From: Abelmoschus esculentus
Taxonomy: Eukaryota > Streptophyta > Magnoliopsida > Malvales > Malvaceae
NCBI GenBank assembly: GCA_035048815.1
Contig: JAUCBN010000022.1
Location: forward strand, 16,286,501-16,350,500
Direction: 5' to 3'
DNA length: 64,000 bases
Part shown: positions 22,982-34,612 of the stretch, piece by piece
Numbering within the stretch: the first letter of the stretch is position 1
Layout of the letters: each line of letters starts with the position of its first letter
The notes under the pieces: generated by a model
The model's input: only the letters and a program-made list of their open reading frames with translations
The model's database searches: none
Told to the model about the DNA's origin: nothing
Program-made: the position numbers and the translations under genes

Positions 22982-23980
22982 ATGTTCTTCAATGGTGACA
23001 ACTATCCTTATTGGAAGAATAGGATAAGGTTGTTCATCAACTCAAATGATTATGTTCTTTATTACATAATTAAATATGGCCCCTCCATTTCGATGAAACA
23101 AGAAGGAGATATGTAAGTATCAAAGAAAAGAAGTTAAATGATCGATGAAGAAAGGAGAAGAATGTCTATCTACGATAAAGCCTTGTATATATTGTTTCAT
23201 GCTCTTGGTCTCGATATCTACTCTAAGATGTTCTCTTGCACAAGTTCCAAAGAAGTATGAGACTCATTGGAGATAAACTATGAAGACAAAAATGATGTTA
23301 AGGAGACAAAGATCAGTCTTCTAAATCTCAATTATAAGAACTTCAAGATAGAGTCGGATGAAGATATCACCAAGATGTTTGATCGATTATCCGTAATTAT
23401 CAATGGTATTAAAGGATTTTGTGAGATCATTCCGGAAGAAAAACTTATATGGAAGCTTATCTACTTTCTTCCCGAGTCTTGGGATAGCAAGAGAACGACA
23501 AGCATTAAATCTAAAAACCTCAAAACTTTAAAGTTAGATGCTCTTTTGGAATCTCTTCTAACCCATGAGATCATGAAGAAAAGAAGAAAAGAAGAGAAGA
23601 AGGATAGGTTAAAGCTAGAGAAGAGAGAGATAGAAAAAAAGAAGAAATGATTTACTCTCAAAGCTTCAATGCCTCAAGAGGAGATAGATTCTAGTAAGGA
23701 AGATGAGCTAGAGGAATTTGCTATGGTAGCCAAAAGATTTACTATACTCATAAGGGCAAATCGGAATAGGAGATTCCAAAGAAAGATAGAGTTTAAGGGA
23801 AAAAGCAAAGAGGAAGAGAATGATCAAATAATTGGTTATGAATACAAGAAACCGAGTCATATAAGGATTGATTACCCACAATATAAAAGAAAGGATTTTG
23901 AGAGAAAGAAGAAACAAAAAGTTCATGTTGCCACTTGTAGTGATGAGGAGTCATTATTCGATATGATTCCATCCTACTAA
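22982..23980 (+). pseudogene. Copia gag (DUF4219/UBN2-type)
   Basis: The frame begins with FNGDNYPYWKNRIRLFI, the usual start of plant Copia gag. It continues through the UBN2 helical region (SLEINYEDKNDVKE, the LIWKLIYFLPESWD core) to a basic tail. In-frame stops occur before 23267 and at 23648. The zinc-knuckle position reads YEYKKPSHIRIDYP, where the three expected cysteines of CX2CX4HX4C are all Tyr. Gag would form the particle core; this copy cannot encode an intact protein. Confidence 0.8.
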
Positions 23981-24109
23981 TTGTTGACATCGTTGCATCC
24001 ACGGAAACTATTTCTTTGTCACTCCTTCCATTCAAAAAGAAGCCATGGTGACCTGATGATAATCCTTTGTGCTGTATAAATTGAAAAAATCTTGGGAGTT
24101 GACAATCTA

Positions 24110-24502
24110 CTATTTAGGTTCTACCTCAGTGAACAACAGTATATCAACATTTACTGGTTTTGTAGGGAATGAAAATCCACCATCAATATTCTCAATCACC
24201 TTTGCCTTTCCTCGAATAAGTGCAACACCTTCGACCATTGTTTTCGTACGAAAACTACTAGCTTGCCTTAGCTACAGAGAAATCATATTCAAACGTCGCA
24301 CGACTTCCTGTAAGTCTCGATCTGTTTTCTCATTAACTAAAGCCTGTTCGTCGGCTCGTTTCTACAAGTGTGACAGAGTTATTTCATGGTAGACGGATGT
24401 ATCTTGGAGAGCCTTTATCATATCAGAGCGGTTTATCATTTCTATCATCGAAAACACCATTTCTTGACATTCTCCTTCTTCAAGTTTGGATTTTTCATGC
24501 AT
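24110..24502 (-). pseudogene. Gene fragment of unknown family
   Basis: On the minus strand from ATG 24502, one frame reads for about 130 codons with only two or three stops (near 24362 and 24282). It has good protein-like composition: EECQ-like acidic start, MIEMINRSDMIKALQDTSVY, then KTDRDLQEVVRRL, and VEGVALIRGKAKVIE toward the end. The two interruptions look like recent point changes. It sits between the truncated Copia gag and the left end of the MULE and belongs to neither. I cannot name the family. A terminal exon or retrocopy of a host gene is plausible. Confidence 0.4.
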
Positions 24503-24969
24503 AACCTAATAAGCACCCTCTAATAACCCTAACCTCCCAAAACTTTAACCCCTCCAATTTATTACCCTTCTAAAAATCAACATCACTAAATTCAAAGATA
24601 AACTAAAACAAAAAATATATATAAAAAACAAACAAAATCTAGTGAAAAATCTCCCAAAATCGATGTGAATCCTAACAAAAATAAAAGAAACATACATATA
24701 TATCAATCGAAATTGACAAAATCCATTAATCAATATTCTTTTTTTGTGTGTTTTGCTTTTCTTTTAACTCACGATCATAAAGAATTTTGACATACACTTT
24801 TTATTATATAAAAAATTATCTTTTATAAAAAAAATAATTATTTTTTTAAGATATCCATTTGCCAGAACTTTCCATAAAAATTATTCACATATTCATCTTA
24901 AAAATAAAAAAGTTAAATATTTATTAGAAATAACACAGTAAAATACAAAAGTCCGTTGATGGCGGTGGG

Positions 24970-25215
24970 AGAGAGGAGCGTGAGAAACTTGGGATAGTTT
25001 GTATTTCTTACAAAACAACTTTTATGGGATTTTATTTGTTTGTGCGATTACGTATGCAAAAGCTCCGACAAATTTTGGGGAATAAGTTTTTCCTCATTAA
25101 ATATTTGGAATTTAAGATGTTTGAGAGAAAATTTAGGAATCTACGACATTTTGAACAGTGAATGAGGCCTAACGCCACCTCCTCTTGGCGTTATGCTTTT
25201 TTTAATATTATTTTT
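24970..25215 (+). repeat. Left terminal inverted repeat of the MULE
   Basis: It is the inverse of about 32335-32560. The inner 100 bp are the best conserved, while the outer part has several indels and substitutions. It ends with the palindrome centred near 25184. Confidence 0.8.
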
Positions 25216-25515
25216 AAAAAACCAAGCAGCCGATTGGGTGGCTTGGCCGCCTTGCAGTGGAGCAAGGGTATAACGCCATGTGAAAATGGTGTTATGCTTC
25301 TAATGTTACTATAGATCCATGTAGGAATGACGTTATGCATTTTTTATTATTGACCATAGCGTCATCTCCTCATAGCATTATGGATTCATTTCACGCGTTA
25401 AAAATGATAAAAGTTAGTCTGCTAAAAGTTGGTCTGCATGGCAGAGTTTTCAGAGGGAATCTAGCCAAAAATAACATAATTTTTGTACTGTAACGCCAAG
25501 AGGTCATGGCGTTAT
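25171..25515. repeat. Subterminal GGCGTTAT/ATAACGCC palindromes, left side
   Basis: Paired half-sites AACGCCA ... TGGCGTTA (some degenerate) occur at about 25171-25197, 25271-25298, 25365-25385 and 25489-25516, with a further half-site near 25329. The spacer inside each pair is about 10-14 bp. Clusters of this sort next to transposon ends are commonly transposase-binding sites. Confidence 0.7.
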
Positions 25516-25827
25516 ATTTTTTTTAATGTATAATTTTTGTAGCTATAAAACACAAGCATAAATAATTGAAGAGGTAAGCCTGCAATAATAAAATCTATAG
25601 CAATTTTAGAGAGTTTGAGAGGGGTTTATGCTTCTGGTTTGTGAAAATAGTTGAAAATTTGAGTTGTTGTCCAGGTTTCTTCGTAGATTCGAGAAAAGAT
25701 TATTGAAATATATTTGTTTAATTTCTTACAAGTAAGTTCTTAGTTTTTAATCGAAGAAGTAATATTTTCTTGATTTTGTACGTGTGATTGAAGTTATATT
25801 TGAATGATAATAATTCTATTTTTTTAA

Positions 25828-28137
25828 ATGTTTGATAGAATGAGCTCCTTGTTAAATTGTAACACTGAAGAAGAACTTGTTGGTCGTTGGGGCAAATCGC
25901 TTGTTGATTTCAATGAGGATGAAGAAAATATTGTACCAATCACAGAAGATGATGACGTTAATTTTCTCGATGCTGATGATGTGGATAATGTTATGAGCGA
26001 GGTGAATGAGGGTAATGGTATACATGTACAAGATGACGTATGGTCCATTGTTGTCGCTCGGCTTGAATTGAAAAAAGATCCACCTATTTAGGGTTATGTT
26101 GAGCAAGAGCACGAACAAATACAATCCATTTATCCAGCTTTTGAATCGCCTACTCACATGAACGAGGTCGATTATTCTGCAACGCGAGATTTAGAACATA
26201 TAACTCATGTCTTTGGTTCTTCTTCATCATCCCAATATGGAGAATTAGAAATAAAAGTTCAATTTGAAACGAAGAAAGATACACAGCTTATAGTTAAAGA
26301 ATATTGCATTAAACCCATATGGTATCATGTGTGGCAGAGTCTGATAGACATACTTATTGTGCTTGGTGTATTAATTGGAAGAGCAACTATCTATGGAAGA
26401 TCAGAATTTCTTTTTGACAAAGAAGTCAAATCTATGAGATAACAAAGTTCAATGAGCAACACACATGTTCGAATATATTATTGTCACAAGATAACATAAA
26501 TTTAGATTTTGATCTAATATGTGCCTATAATCGACTATTGGTTGAAAAAGATCCAATGATTTCGATTTTAGTATTAGTAACATCCATTTGAAATCAGCTT
26601 GGATATATTTCATCCTATTACAAGGCTTAGATGGCTAAACAGAAGGCGATGTCGCAATTGTATGGGGATTGGGATAAATTGTATAGTGAGCTATCATCTC
26701 TTATACGAGCAATAAAAATATTTATCCCAGGAACCATTGTGGAGTATGAAATAATATCAGCGTACAACTTAAGAGGTGAGCTAATTCTTGGTAAGAAGAT
26801 CTTCAGTAAGTTATTTTGGGCTTTCAAGGCGTGTATTGAAGGTTTACCATTTTGCTAACGTATGATTCAAGTTGAGGGTACCTGGTTGGATGGTAAATAC
26901 GATTATATATTGCTTGTAGCTGTTGCACAAGACGAAGACAACAATATATTCCCAATTGCATTTTCCATAGTGGAAAAAGAAGATACAGCTAGATGAGAAT
27001 TCTTTTTGAATCATTTATGCAACCATGTCGTAAAAGAAGATGGAGTTTGTAAGATTTTTGATAGAGGATCTGCGCTTTTATCAGTAATTGATAGAGCAGA
27101 AAGTCTATGGATTCCTCCACATGCATATCCAACCTACTGTGTACGACATATTGCGTCCAATGCGAAAAATAGATTTAGTAACAATGAAATCTGAAGAGAG
27201 ATCTTAGGCGCAGGTAAATTATCATTCTTTTTTTTCAAATTATATATGTTTTTATTTTATTTATTTCCTAACTATTTCTTTTATAGGGTATGAACTAGTT
27301 TGACCAAAATTTGATGCAAGAATTAGAAGGCTGAGACGTCATGGTCACCTTGTGTTTAATTTTGCTAATAACATTCCTAGGGAAAGATGGTCTCAAGCAT
27401 ATGATGAAGGTCGATAGTACGGTCATATGACTACTAATCTTGCTAAGGCTATAAATTTAGTTCTTAAAGGAACTCGTCATCTTCCTATTGCAAGTATTGT
27501 GTGGGAGACTTACTTTAGATTGGGTAAAGTTTGGTCTGACAAGGGATAAGAAGTTAACGCTCGACTAAACAATGGAAAATTTTGGTCGCAAAATCTGCAA
27601 GACAGAATGAGTGGTATTCAATCGGCTGCAAGCTCCATGAGAGTTAGAATATTCGACTCAAGTGGAGAAGAATTTACTATCGAAGGTAGAGTTCGAGGTG
27701 AACCAAAAATGTTCCAAGTCAACCTTAATTGATGGTGGTGTGATTGTGGAGCATTTCAAGCATTTCAATACGCCTGTTCTCATGTGATTGCAGCTTGTAT
27801 GCATATTCGTATGGATCCTTACATATATGCAGATCCGTGTTACAACATGCAAATTATGGCGAATATATACCAATTTCAGTTTTAGACAATTCTGAATCAA
27901 GATTATTGGCCTGTAGAGCCAATATACGAAGAATGGTTACCAAATCTAGATCTTTGTAGAAAATTGAAGGGAAGGTCAAAGTCTACCCGTATTCACACGA
28001 ATATGGATGATCCAGATGAAAGAGAAGGGGGAGTTCAAATTAGACATTGTACCCTTTGTAGGGCACTAGGGAACACTAGAAACGAGTGTCCAAATAGATC
28101 TTTTAATGTCAATTATGGTGTAGAGCCATTCACCTAA
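25828..28137 (+). pseudogene. MuDR-type MULE transposase
   Basis: Translation from ATG 25828 gives an acidic N-terminus (87 codons to a stop at 26089). A MuDR DNA-binding-like part lies near 26250-26330. The MULE catalytic core follows: VEGTWLDGKYDYILLVAVAQ at about 26870, where the family normally has DGT, then IFDRGSALLSVIDRA near 27050 and AYPTYCVRHIASNA near 27118. One intron is predicted at 27214-27286 (GT...AG). A SWIM zinc finger CDCGAFQAF-YACSHVIAAC is near 27741-27800 and a C-terminal zinc knuckle (CTLCRALGNTRNEC) near 28050. Stops (for example at about 26089, 26857, 26995, 27193, 27418, 27730) and a frame break near 26330-26440 kill it. The first catalytic Asp reads Glu. Confidence 0.85.
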
Positions 28138-28239
28138 TTTGAAAAAATATTTAGGTTAAATCTAATATTTTATTATAAATAGAAGTTTGTTTGACTATAA
28201 ATAAAAGACATAACATAACATTATAAATTAAAAGAGTTC

Positions 28240-30730
28240 AATTGAAATACATTACATGATAAATTATAAAGTACAAATTAAATGACATAACTCTAATATT
28301 TTGAACAAGTCTATCTTCGTCTCCGTCTTGGTAAAGCTTGTCAATGAAAGGATGATGTTTGATCATACCACCTAGGAGGTTGAACCACTCGTCGTGGTTC
28401 ATCTGGGGACTCATCATCATTATCATAGTCATCATTGATATCATGATCAACACCCATTTTCATCGGAGGTGGCGTAGCTAACATTTGTTCATGAAACAAC
28501 CATGATGAACTGCTAATGGTAGTAGTCGACAACAAAGATGTCATACTACTAACCCTTAGACCATCTCCATATATGGATGTAGGATCATACCCAAATTATG
28601 GTATGTATCCTTCAGCATCATTGTATCCCGATTGAGTAAATGAATTGTCACCCCATTGCAAATTTGTTGGTGGTTGATCTGGAACATTACCATACCGAAA
28701 TGAGCTCTCACCAACATTTGTTGGGGACGGTTGCATAGATGGAGTCCATGATAATGGTTGCCAACCTTGCGAATCTTCGAAGTTGGTTTCATCTACAGTT
28801 GTTCAGATTTGGGATCAACCCAAGATGATAAATGAACATGTTTAGAGCAACGTGGCTCTTCAAACCATTGACTGGAAGTTTCGGATGACACTAATGATGG
28901 TTTTCCGTTCTGTAAATACCATGAACAATACTCTGAATTCAAATAAAAATCACTTTCATCGACTAGACTCAATTCATCTGCCTAACGTGTATATCTTTGT
29001 TCCCACATCTGAATAAATCTAGCTTGTTTAATAATCCAGTTCTCATCAAATCTACCTTTTCTAGATCTGATATGAATTTGATCCGCACTAGGAGGAAATC
29101 TAAGAATAGGCAAATGGAAGTTGAATTGCCGCAACACTCTATCAGCATAATGAAATTCAATCGTGTCGAAATGGATTAAAGGCACAACTGCACCCCAAAA
29201 TAATCTATAGTGTTGCACAAATAGAGGTATACAAACCTTTACAGATGAAATCTCATACGGCAACCAAATAAACTATACCAAATAAATTTGACTTCATTTA
29301 TTAATAATACAGTATGTTAAATATTAATAAATAAATCAAATTATTAAAATATAAAAACAAATACCTGAGTTTTTTCGAGGGTTTCAATCTTCAGTCTTAT
29401 GTCTCGAACATTATTGTGAACAAACCCTGCATTCTTTAATTTATGTCTCCATCTGCAAAAATATTGAACTCATTGTACATAAATAGATATTACATATATA
29501 TAATAAATAGTAATTATTATAAATCTATTTACCTTCCAGTAAGCGGAAATTGAATGTCAATTGGTGTTTTTACAATGGGAGTTAGATAAGGCAATCTATA
29601 CCAAGCCCAGGATTGTATCAGACATCCACCCATATCTGATATTCATTTCTCACCAATAATAATTGATGCCTTGCACATTTCATGGTATAAAAGGATAATA
29701 TTGTAGAGCCCCAACTATATTCCATAATTGTGCTCAAATCAACCAATATCGATAGATATTATGTGTGAACTAGATTACCAGATGTATATGGCATCAATAT
29801 ACCATCAATGAGTTGAAGTATATATGCTCGAGTTGCATACATAAGTTCTTGTTGCGTCGAGGTCTCTGTTACAAAAAATTCAATTTGCAACTATGAAATC
29901 TTAAGACGTAAACCAATCACACATTCCTTCAGAGGAATTTTACCAAGATATTTCCTGCAAAACTCAAATACATTATAGTTGTTATGTCCAATCAACGGGG
30001 TACCATTTATTTGTACACCTAACTGTATTGCGACATCTTCTAAAGTTATTGTGCATTCTCCGTAAGGAAAATAAAAAAATGTGTGAGTTTCTGGTCTCCA
30101 TCTTTCTATCAACCCAGGAATCAATCCAGGAATAATTTTATATACACGATAAAATAAGACATTATAAAAACCCGAAATCTATAAGTAATAAATTATGTGC
30201 TTTGAAGGTTCCTTAATTTTTAAACCTCAACGGCGAATAGTATGTTCTTCACCCTACATGTATAATAATTATATAATAAATTAATATAAAATTAAAAATG
30301 GTGACATAATTTTATTTAAATAACTTACTTTTTCATCACTAATACGAAAGGAAATATGTTCAGGATCACGATACAATAAAACTTCACCTTCACCAGATGT
30401 AATTTTAGAATAAGTCTACAAAAAAATTCAAATATTCAAACAGAAAGTTGAAATGAATATATAAAAAATTATATAAATAAACAAATTAAATAAAAATATA
30501 TATAAACAAACAAAATTTAAAATAATCAAAAAAAATATTTTATACTATTAGAATATAATATAACAAGAAAAAAATATATAACGAATTTAAACTAAATTAA
30601 AATATAATCTAATACAACTAAAAAATTAAAAACATACCTAGCAGCACTACAATTATCAACTTTCTCTTGGTGTTTGACCTTCTTTCTTCAAAATTCGTTT
30701 GCTCTAAAAAATTGGTTTTGTTTTTACTAG
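28240..30730 (-). pseudogene. Plant mobile domain (PMD) protein carried by the MULE
   Basis: On the minus strand several exons can be followed. An exon at about 30418-30331 ends before GTAAGT. A long exon at about 30260-29533 carries the PMD signature GLIERWRPETHTF ... GECTITLEDVAIQLGVQINGTPLIG, then RAYILQLIDGILMP and VDLSTIMEYSWGS, and stops before GTAAAT at about 29532. A short exon at about 29457-29368 is followed by a last exon with VVPLIHFDTIEFHYADRVLRQF (29190-29110) and a weakly conserved tail. In-frame stops (about 29891, 29775) break it. PMD (PF10536) is known from MAIN/MAIL1 proteins and from transposons. In the host it affects silencing and meristem maintenance; what it does for the element is unknown. 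It converges on the transposase gene, with ends about 100 bp apart. Confidence 0.75.
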
Positions 30731-30739
30731 TTAATATAG

Positions 30740-31135
30740 CAGTGAGCATGGTACCATAACGCCATACACTCTTAGTGTGCTGGTAAATTTGAATCTATTA
30801 TTTCACTACGACAACCAATAATTTTACTGTCATTGATTGTCATCGTTTCATGCATGCATTCCTTACAATTATTGTTGCATCTTCTCATATTTACATGCAG
30901 GCTTTAAACGAAAAATTTACCAGGTGCCCAGGCTTAATGCTAAGAGCACCTGGTGTTGTGCTCTTTCTCATACAATTATTGTTACACTTTTTGCATGCAT
31001 GGCATGCTTTATTACTGCATTTTTGAATGCATGACATGCTTTGGGTAACGTGCATGGTTTGCATGCATGGCGTTAGCAGGTGCTGCAGGGGCTTAACGGC
31101 ATGCAGACTTGGCGTTATGCTCTTCTTTTTTGTCA
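30740..31135. repeat. Subterminal ATAACGCC/GGCGTTAT sites, right side
   Basis: Half-sites recur at about 30749-30757 (ATAACGCCA), 31067-31075 (TGGCGTTAG), 31105-31112 (TTAACGGC) and 31121-31131 (TTGGCGTTATG). Between them are GCATGCAT-rich stretches. They mirror the cluster at 25171-25515. Confidence 0.6.
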
Positions 31136-31156
31136 GGAGAACATGGTGTTATGTTA

Positions 31157-32283
31157 TGTTATAAAATTATTTTGTAATAAATTTTTAAGTCCTTAAGTCA
31201 AATTTTATGTTTCAAGTCAAACCAAGAACAATAAATAATTTTTCTAAGTGTTTTTACACGACAGTATCAATACCCCTAGAACAAGTATCGATATCAACTG
31301 TATTTTTAAAAGGAAGTTCTTGAGATCAAGAATAAGTATCGAAACATGGTTCGATGTCAATACCTCACTGTCAAGACTTGTTTCGAACCCAATATCGAAC
31401 CATCTTTTATGTTTTTAATTATTTTAAAATTATTTAAAATTATGACCCTTGTTTCGATACCAACATCGATACCCCTTCAAAATCCCAACGAGTCTTTTGG
31501 CATTTAATGAGTCGACCGTTGGTGGCAGTTAAAGCTTTAAATGATGGTTAGCCTGTTTCGGAACATGGTTCGATACCAACTTTTACAGTTTACTAAAGGT
31601 ATCGAAGCATGGTTCGATACCCCTCTTATTAAATGCACAACGACTCTTTTTACTTTGGTTTGTTTCGAAATAGGTACCCCGTGTTTCGCTACCATAGGGT
31701 GCAGAGGTGCATTTATGGTGGGAAGATGAAGCTCCAACGTCTTTATTTGCATTCCTTACAACCACAACGGTTAGAAACCAATGAGAGAGTATAAAATGAA
31801 GCATTTCAAGCAACATTGAGGACTATTGAACTTTAAGCAACATTCAAGCAATCAAAACCAACTCCCAAGCACTTCTATTGAAAATCTTAACTCTCGACTC
31901 TTGTATTTCAATTTGTATCCTTATAATTGAGTTTGGGAAGAGTTTGATTGTAATTGGGGCATTACATATCTTGTGAGAGATTTCAATTTGCCTTTCGTTT
32001 CATCTTTTTACCTTGTGAGGCTGAATCAATTCTTGGGTAAAAGAATTGATTCGTGTTGTAACGGTTATCCTTTAAACCGAGAAAAATGTTGAATTCTTAG
32101 TGAATTGGTTTTAAAATCCTTAGTGAGAGCTAAGGTAGTGGATGTAAAGCTTGTTCCGAAGCTTGAACCACTATAAATCGTTTATTCTTTATTTTTTTAT
32201 TTTTATCGAAATTCTTCCAACCAAAATTTTAATTACCAATTCACCCCCCTCTTGGCCAACTTCTTAGATCGATCAACTCAACA
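31157..32283 (+). repeat. Solo LTR of the truncated-Copia family
   Basis: About 1.13 kb aligning with the interrupted LTR at 20232-22870, including GTATAAAATGAAGCATTTC (TATA box near 31789), GAATTCTTAGTGAATTGGTT and the CACCCCCCT end. No primer site or gag follows, since MULE sequence resumes at about 32284, so this is a solo LTR. TATGT is found at 31155-31159 and again at 32284-32288, a possible duplication, but the resulting left border would not start with TG. The left boundary is therefore uncertain by a few bases. Confidence 0.75.
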
Positions 32284-32334
32284 TATGTTTTATTCGAGCA
32301 GAGGCGATGGTAATAAGATATGAACGCTGGCTGT

Positions 32335-32560
32335 TTAAAAATAATATTAAAAAAAGTATAACGCCAAGAGGAGGTGGCGTTATGCCTCATTTACTGTTTA
32401 AAATGTCGTAGATCCCTATATTTTCACTCAAACATCTTAAATTCCAAATATTTAAAAGGGAAAAATTTATTCCCAAAATTTGCCAAAAGCTCCCATGATT
32501 GAAATCCTACCAAATCTTTCACAATTTGTGGTGCAAAAGGATTTTTATTAAAAAAATTCT
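32335..32560 (-). repeat. Right terminal inverted repeat of the MULE
   Basis: Inverse of the left repeat. The palindrome AACGCCAAGAGGAGGTGGCGTT lies at about 32363-32384 and marks its inner side. Confidence 0.8.
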
Positions 32561-34255
32561 TCCACGTGAACGCAAATTTAAAAATAAATACCAATAAAAA
32601 TAATTATTTAAAAATAAAAAAATATTTTTTTAAATTCTGACGAAATGAAAGTTTAACAGTTAAATTAAATATAGAATTAATCGAAAATGTATAATTTTTA
32701 TCGCTTGACGTAATTTTTTCGATAATACTCGAAAAACCAACTTAAAATTTATTTTTGAATGAAATGTAATTTTGATAATTTTTTATCGTTCGAAGTAATT
32801 TTATCGAAGTCTATATATAAATTTATCTATTCATATTATATTTAAATTTATAATAAAACTGATATCAATAAATATTTATATTATATTTAAATTTATGATT
32901 GAATTTGTGTTCTCAATTAATTAAATGTCTATTCAGTAGAGAAAAGAAAAAAAAATAATCTTTATTTAAAAGATTTAATTATTAAAAAATAAAAAACTTC
33001 TGTTTAAAGGGTAACTAATATCTTATAAGGGTATTTTTATTTTAAATTATCTTTAAATAAAATAATTTGAGGTTTGAGTTTTTTTTAATTAAGTGAAAAG
33101 ATTTTTTAAAAAATATTTTTAGAATATTTTATTTAAAATAAAAAGTATTGGATAGATTTGCGGTACACTATTTTATTTTAAGGTTAAAATGGTAAATTTC
33201 AAAATATCCAACGAACCTAAAATTTTATATTTTTTTATAATATTTTAGGTTATTTCTTAATATATTCCGAAACTTAAAAAAATTATTTTTTATGTTAGTG
33301 ATTTTTCGATAGATTTCGTAAATTTTTGAAAACAACACTAAATTAACTTAAAATATTATAAAAAAATATAACATTTTAGGTCGCTTAAACAAGTTTCAAA
33401 CCTTATCATTTTTAGCCGTAAATTAAAGTATTATTTTTTATATTTGTTTGAAAAGTATTTGATATTGGTGTAAAAAAATACTGTTACGTATATTTTAAAC
33501 ATTAGTTTTAATGATATAAAAAATATAAATGAGTAATTATACTCAAAAGTGTTTTTAAAAATTACAGGGAAAAGGTTATGTTATTTTTTTCAGAAGTGAT
33601 TGTAAAATTTTTGGATTTAAAATTTAAGTGTTTAGTATCACGGTTAAAACTTAAAAAGTATTTTTAAGACGATAAATAATCATTTTAGATATGATATTAT
33701 AAGTATACAAATGATGTTTAGTTTTTTAATATTATATTATATAAAATATATCAATTTAAATTATCATAAAAATATAAAAAAATATTTTTATTATAAATAC
33801 ATATTTTTCTAATAATTGTACGTGTTCTATGAAAAAATAATATATTTAAAATATTTTATTTAATGTACATAACTTTTAAACTAAAAATATTTTATTAATT
33901 ATATCATCATAAATATTACTATAAATTAAAAATAAATATTATAATAAATGAATGCTAAAATTATAGTTTTGCTCTCAAAACTAGTTTTTCAGTCATAAAA
34001 ACAGGACGGATCTTGATGCTCGATTTTAAGATAAAAGATTGATCATGTTCATCAGCTCTCCTATGTAACCATGTAGTTGTGTAGAGAAAATAATTTTTTG
34101 ATGATTGTTACTGAACTTCTCAAAAGAATTGTATTCAAGAAAAGTATTTATTTATTTATTTTTTGCACTATTTGAATTATCGTATCTTATTTCAGGTATA
34201 TAGCTAAAAATGTTCATATATAACGTTTGATTAAATAAATATTTTATATTCTTAT
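32561..34255. other. AT-rich intergenic DNA, no gene seen
   Basis: Very AT-rich with no open frame of interest. Recurrent AAATATTTTA/TAAAATATTT motifs are simple-sequence in character. Confidence 0.5.
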
Positions 34256-34612
34256 CTGTTTAAAAGCAATTTAATCCTCAACGTTTATTTTAGGTCAAAA
34301 TGATTCTTTTGCATATAAAAATTATTACTCAACTAACGGTAAATAACTTGAAATTACATGATAGAATGACAGAAGAAAAAATATTTTATATTTTATACAA
34401 ATTTTAAAAATATTTTTTAACTCGTGTCATTATTTAAAATCAATATATTTATTTATATGTTAATATTACCACGATGTGCATTGTCTTGTAGGCTTATCAT
34501 GTCATATCATGTCAATTCAAATCAAATCATTTATCATTAGTTAACAAATAATTTTAGTCACTAAGAGATCATTTTGACTCAAGATACACTATTAAATTGA
34601 TTTAAAAAATAT
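34256..34612. mobile_element. MITE/foldback, about 357 bp
   Basis: The left end, TTTAAAAGCAATTTAAT followed by AGGTCAAAATGATTCTTT, mirrors the right end, whose complement reads TTTTTTAAATCAATTTAAT and GAGTCAAAATGATCTCTT. The arms are about 90 bp with mismatches. Non-coding. Confidence 0.55.

Larger units (their letters stand above)
20232..23981 (+). mobile_element. Truncated Copia retrotransposon (5' LTR plus gag)
   Basis: A long 5' LTR (about 20232-22870, interrupted by a foldback) is followed by TTGGTATCAGAGC at about 22871-22883, the classical plant Copia primer-binding site for initiator tRNA-Met. A gag frame then runs to 23980. Nothing of protease, integrase or reverse transcriptase follows. 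Unrelated sequence starts at about 23981, so the element has lost its 3' two thirds. A solo LTR of the same family lies inside the MULE at 31.2-32.3 kb. Confidence 0.82.
24970..32560 (+). mobile_element. MULE with transposase and plant-mobile-domain gene
   Basis: Terminal inverted repeats of about 220 bp (about 24970-25215 and 32335-32560) match well. They share ACGCCACCTCCTCTTGGCGT, CTACGACATTTT-AACAGT-AATGAGGC and ATTTGGAATTTAAGATGTTTGAG. Inside are a MuDR-type transposase on +, a PMD gene on -, palindromic GGCGTTAT repeats near both ends, and a solo Copia LTR inserted near the right end. Both genes are broken, so the copy is inactive. Long inverted repeats and a two-gene, tail-to-tail layout are typical of large plant MULEs. 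The exact outermost bases and 9-bp duplication could not be settled in AT-rich flanks. Confidence 0.85.

Noticed and set aside
25852..26157. 101-codon minus-strand ORF over the transposase start
   Set aside because: Antisense shadow of the recognisable transposase N-terminus.
20232..32283. One Copia element with LTRs at 20.2 and 31.2 kb
   Set aside because: The second LTR is embedded in MULE sequence with MULE ends on both outer sides and has no polypurine tract or pol upstream. Solo LTR is the simpler reading.
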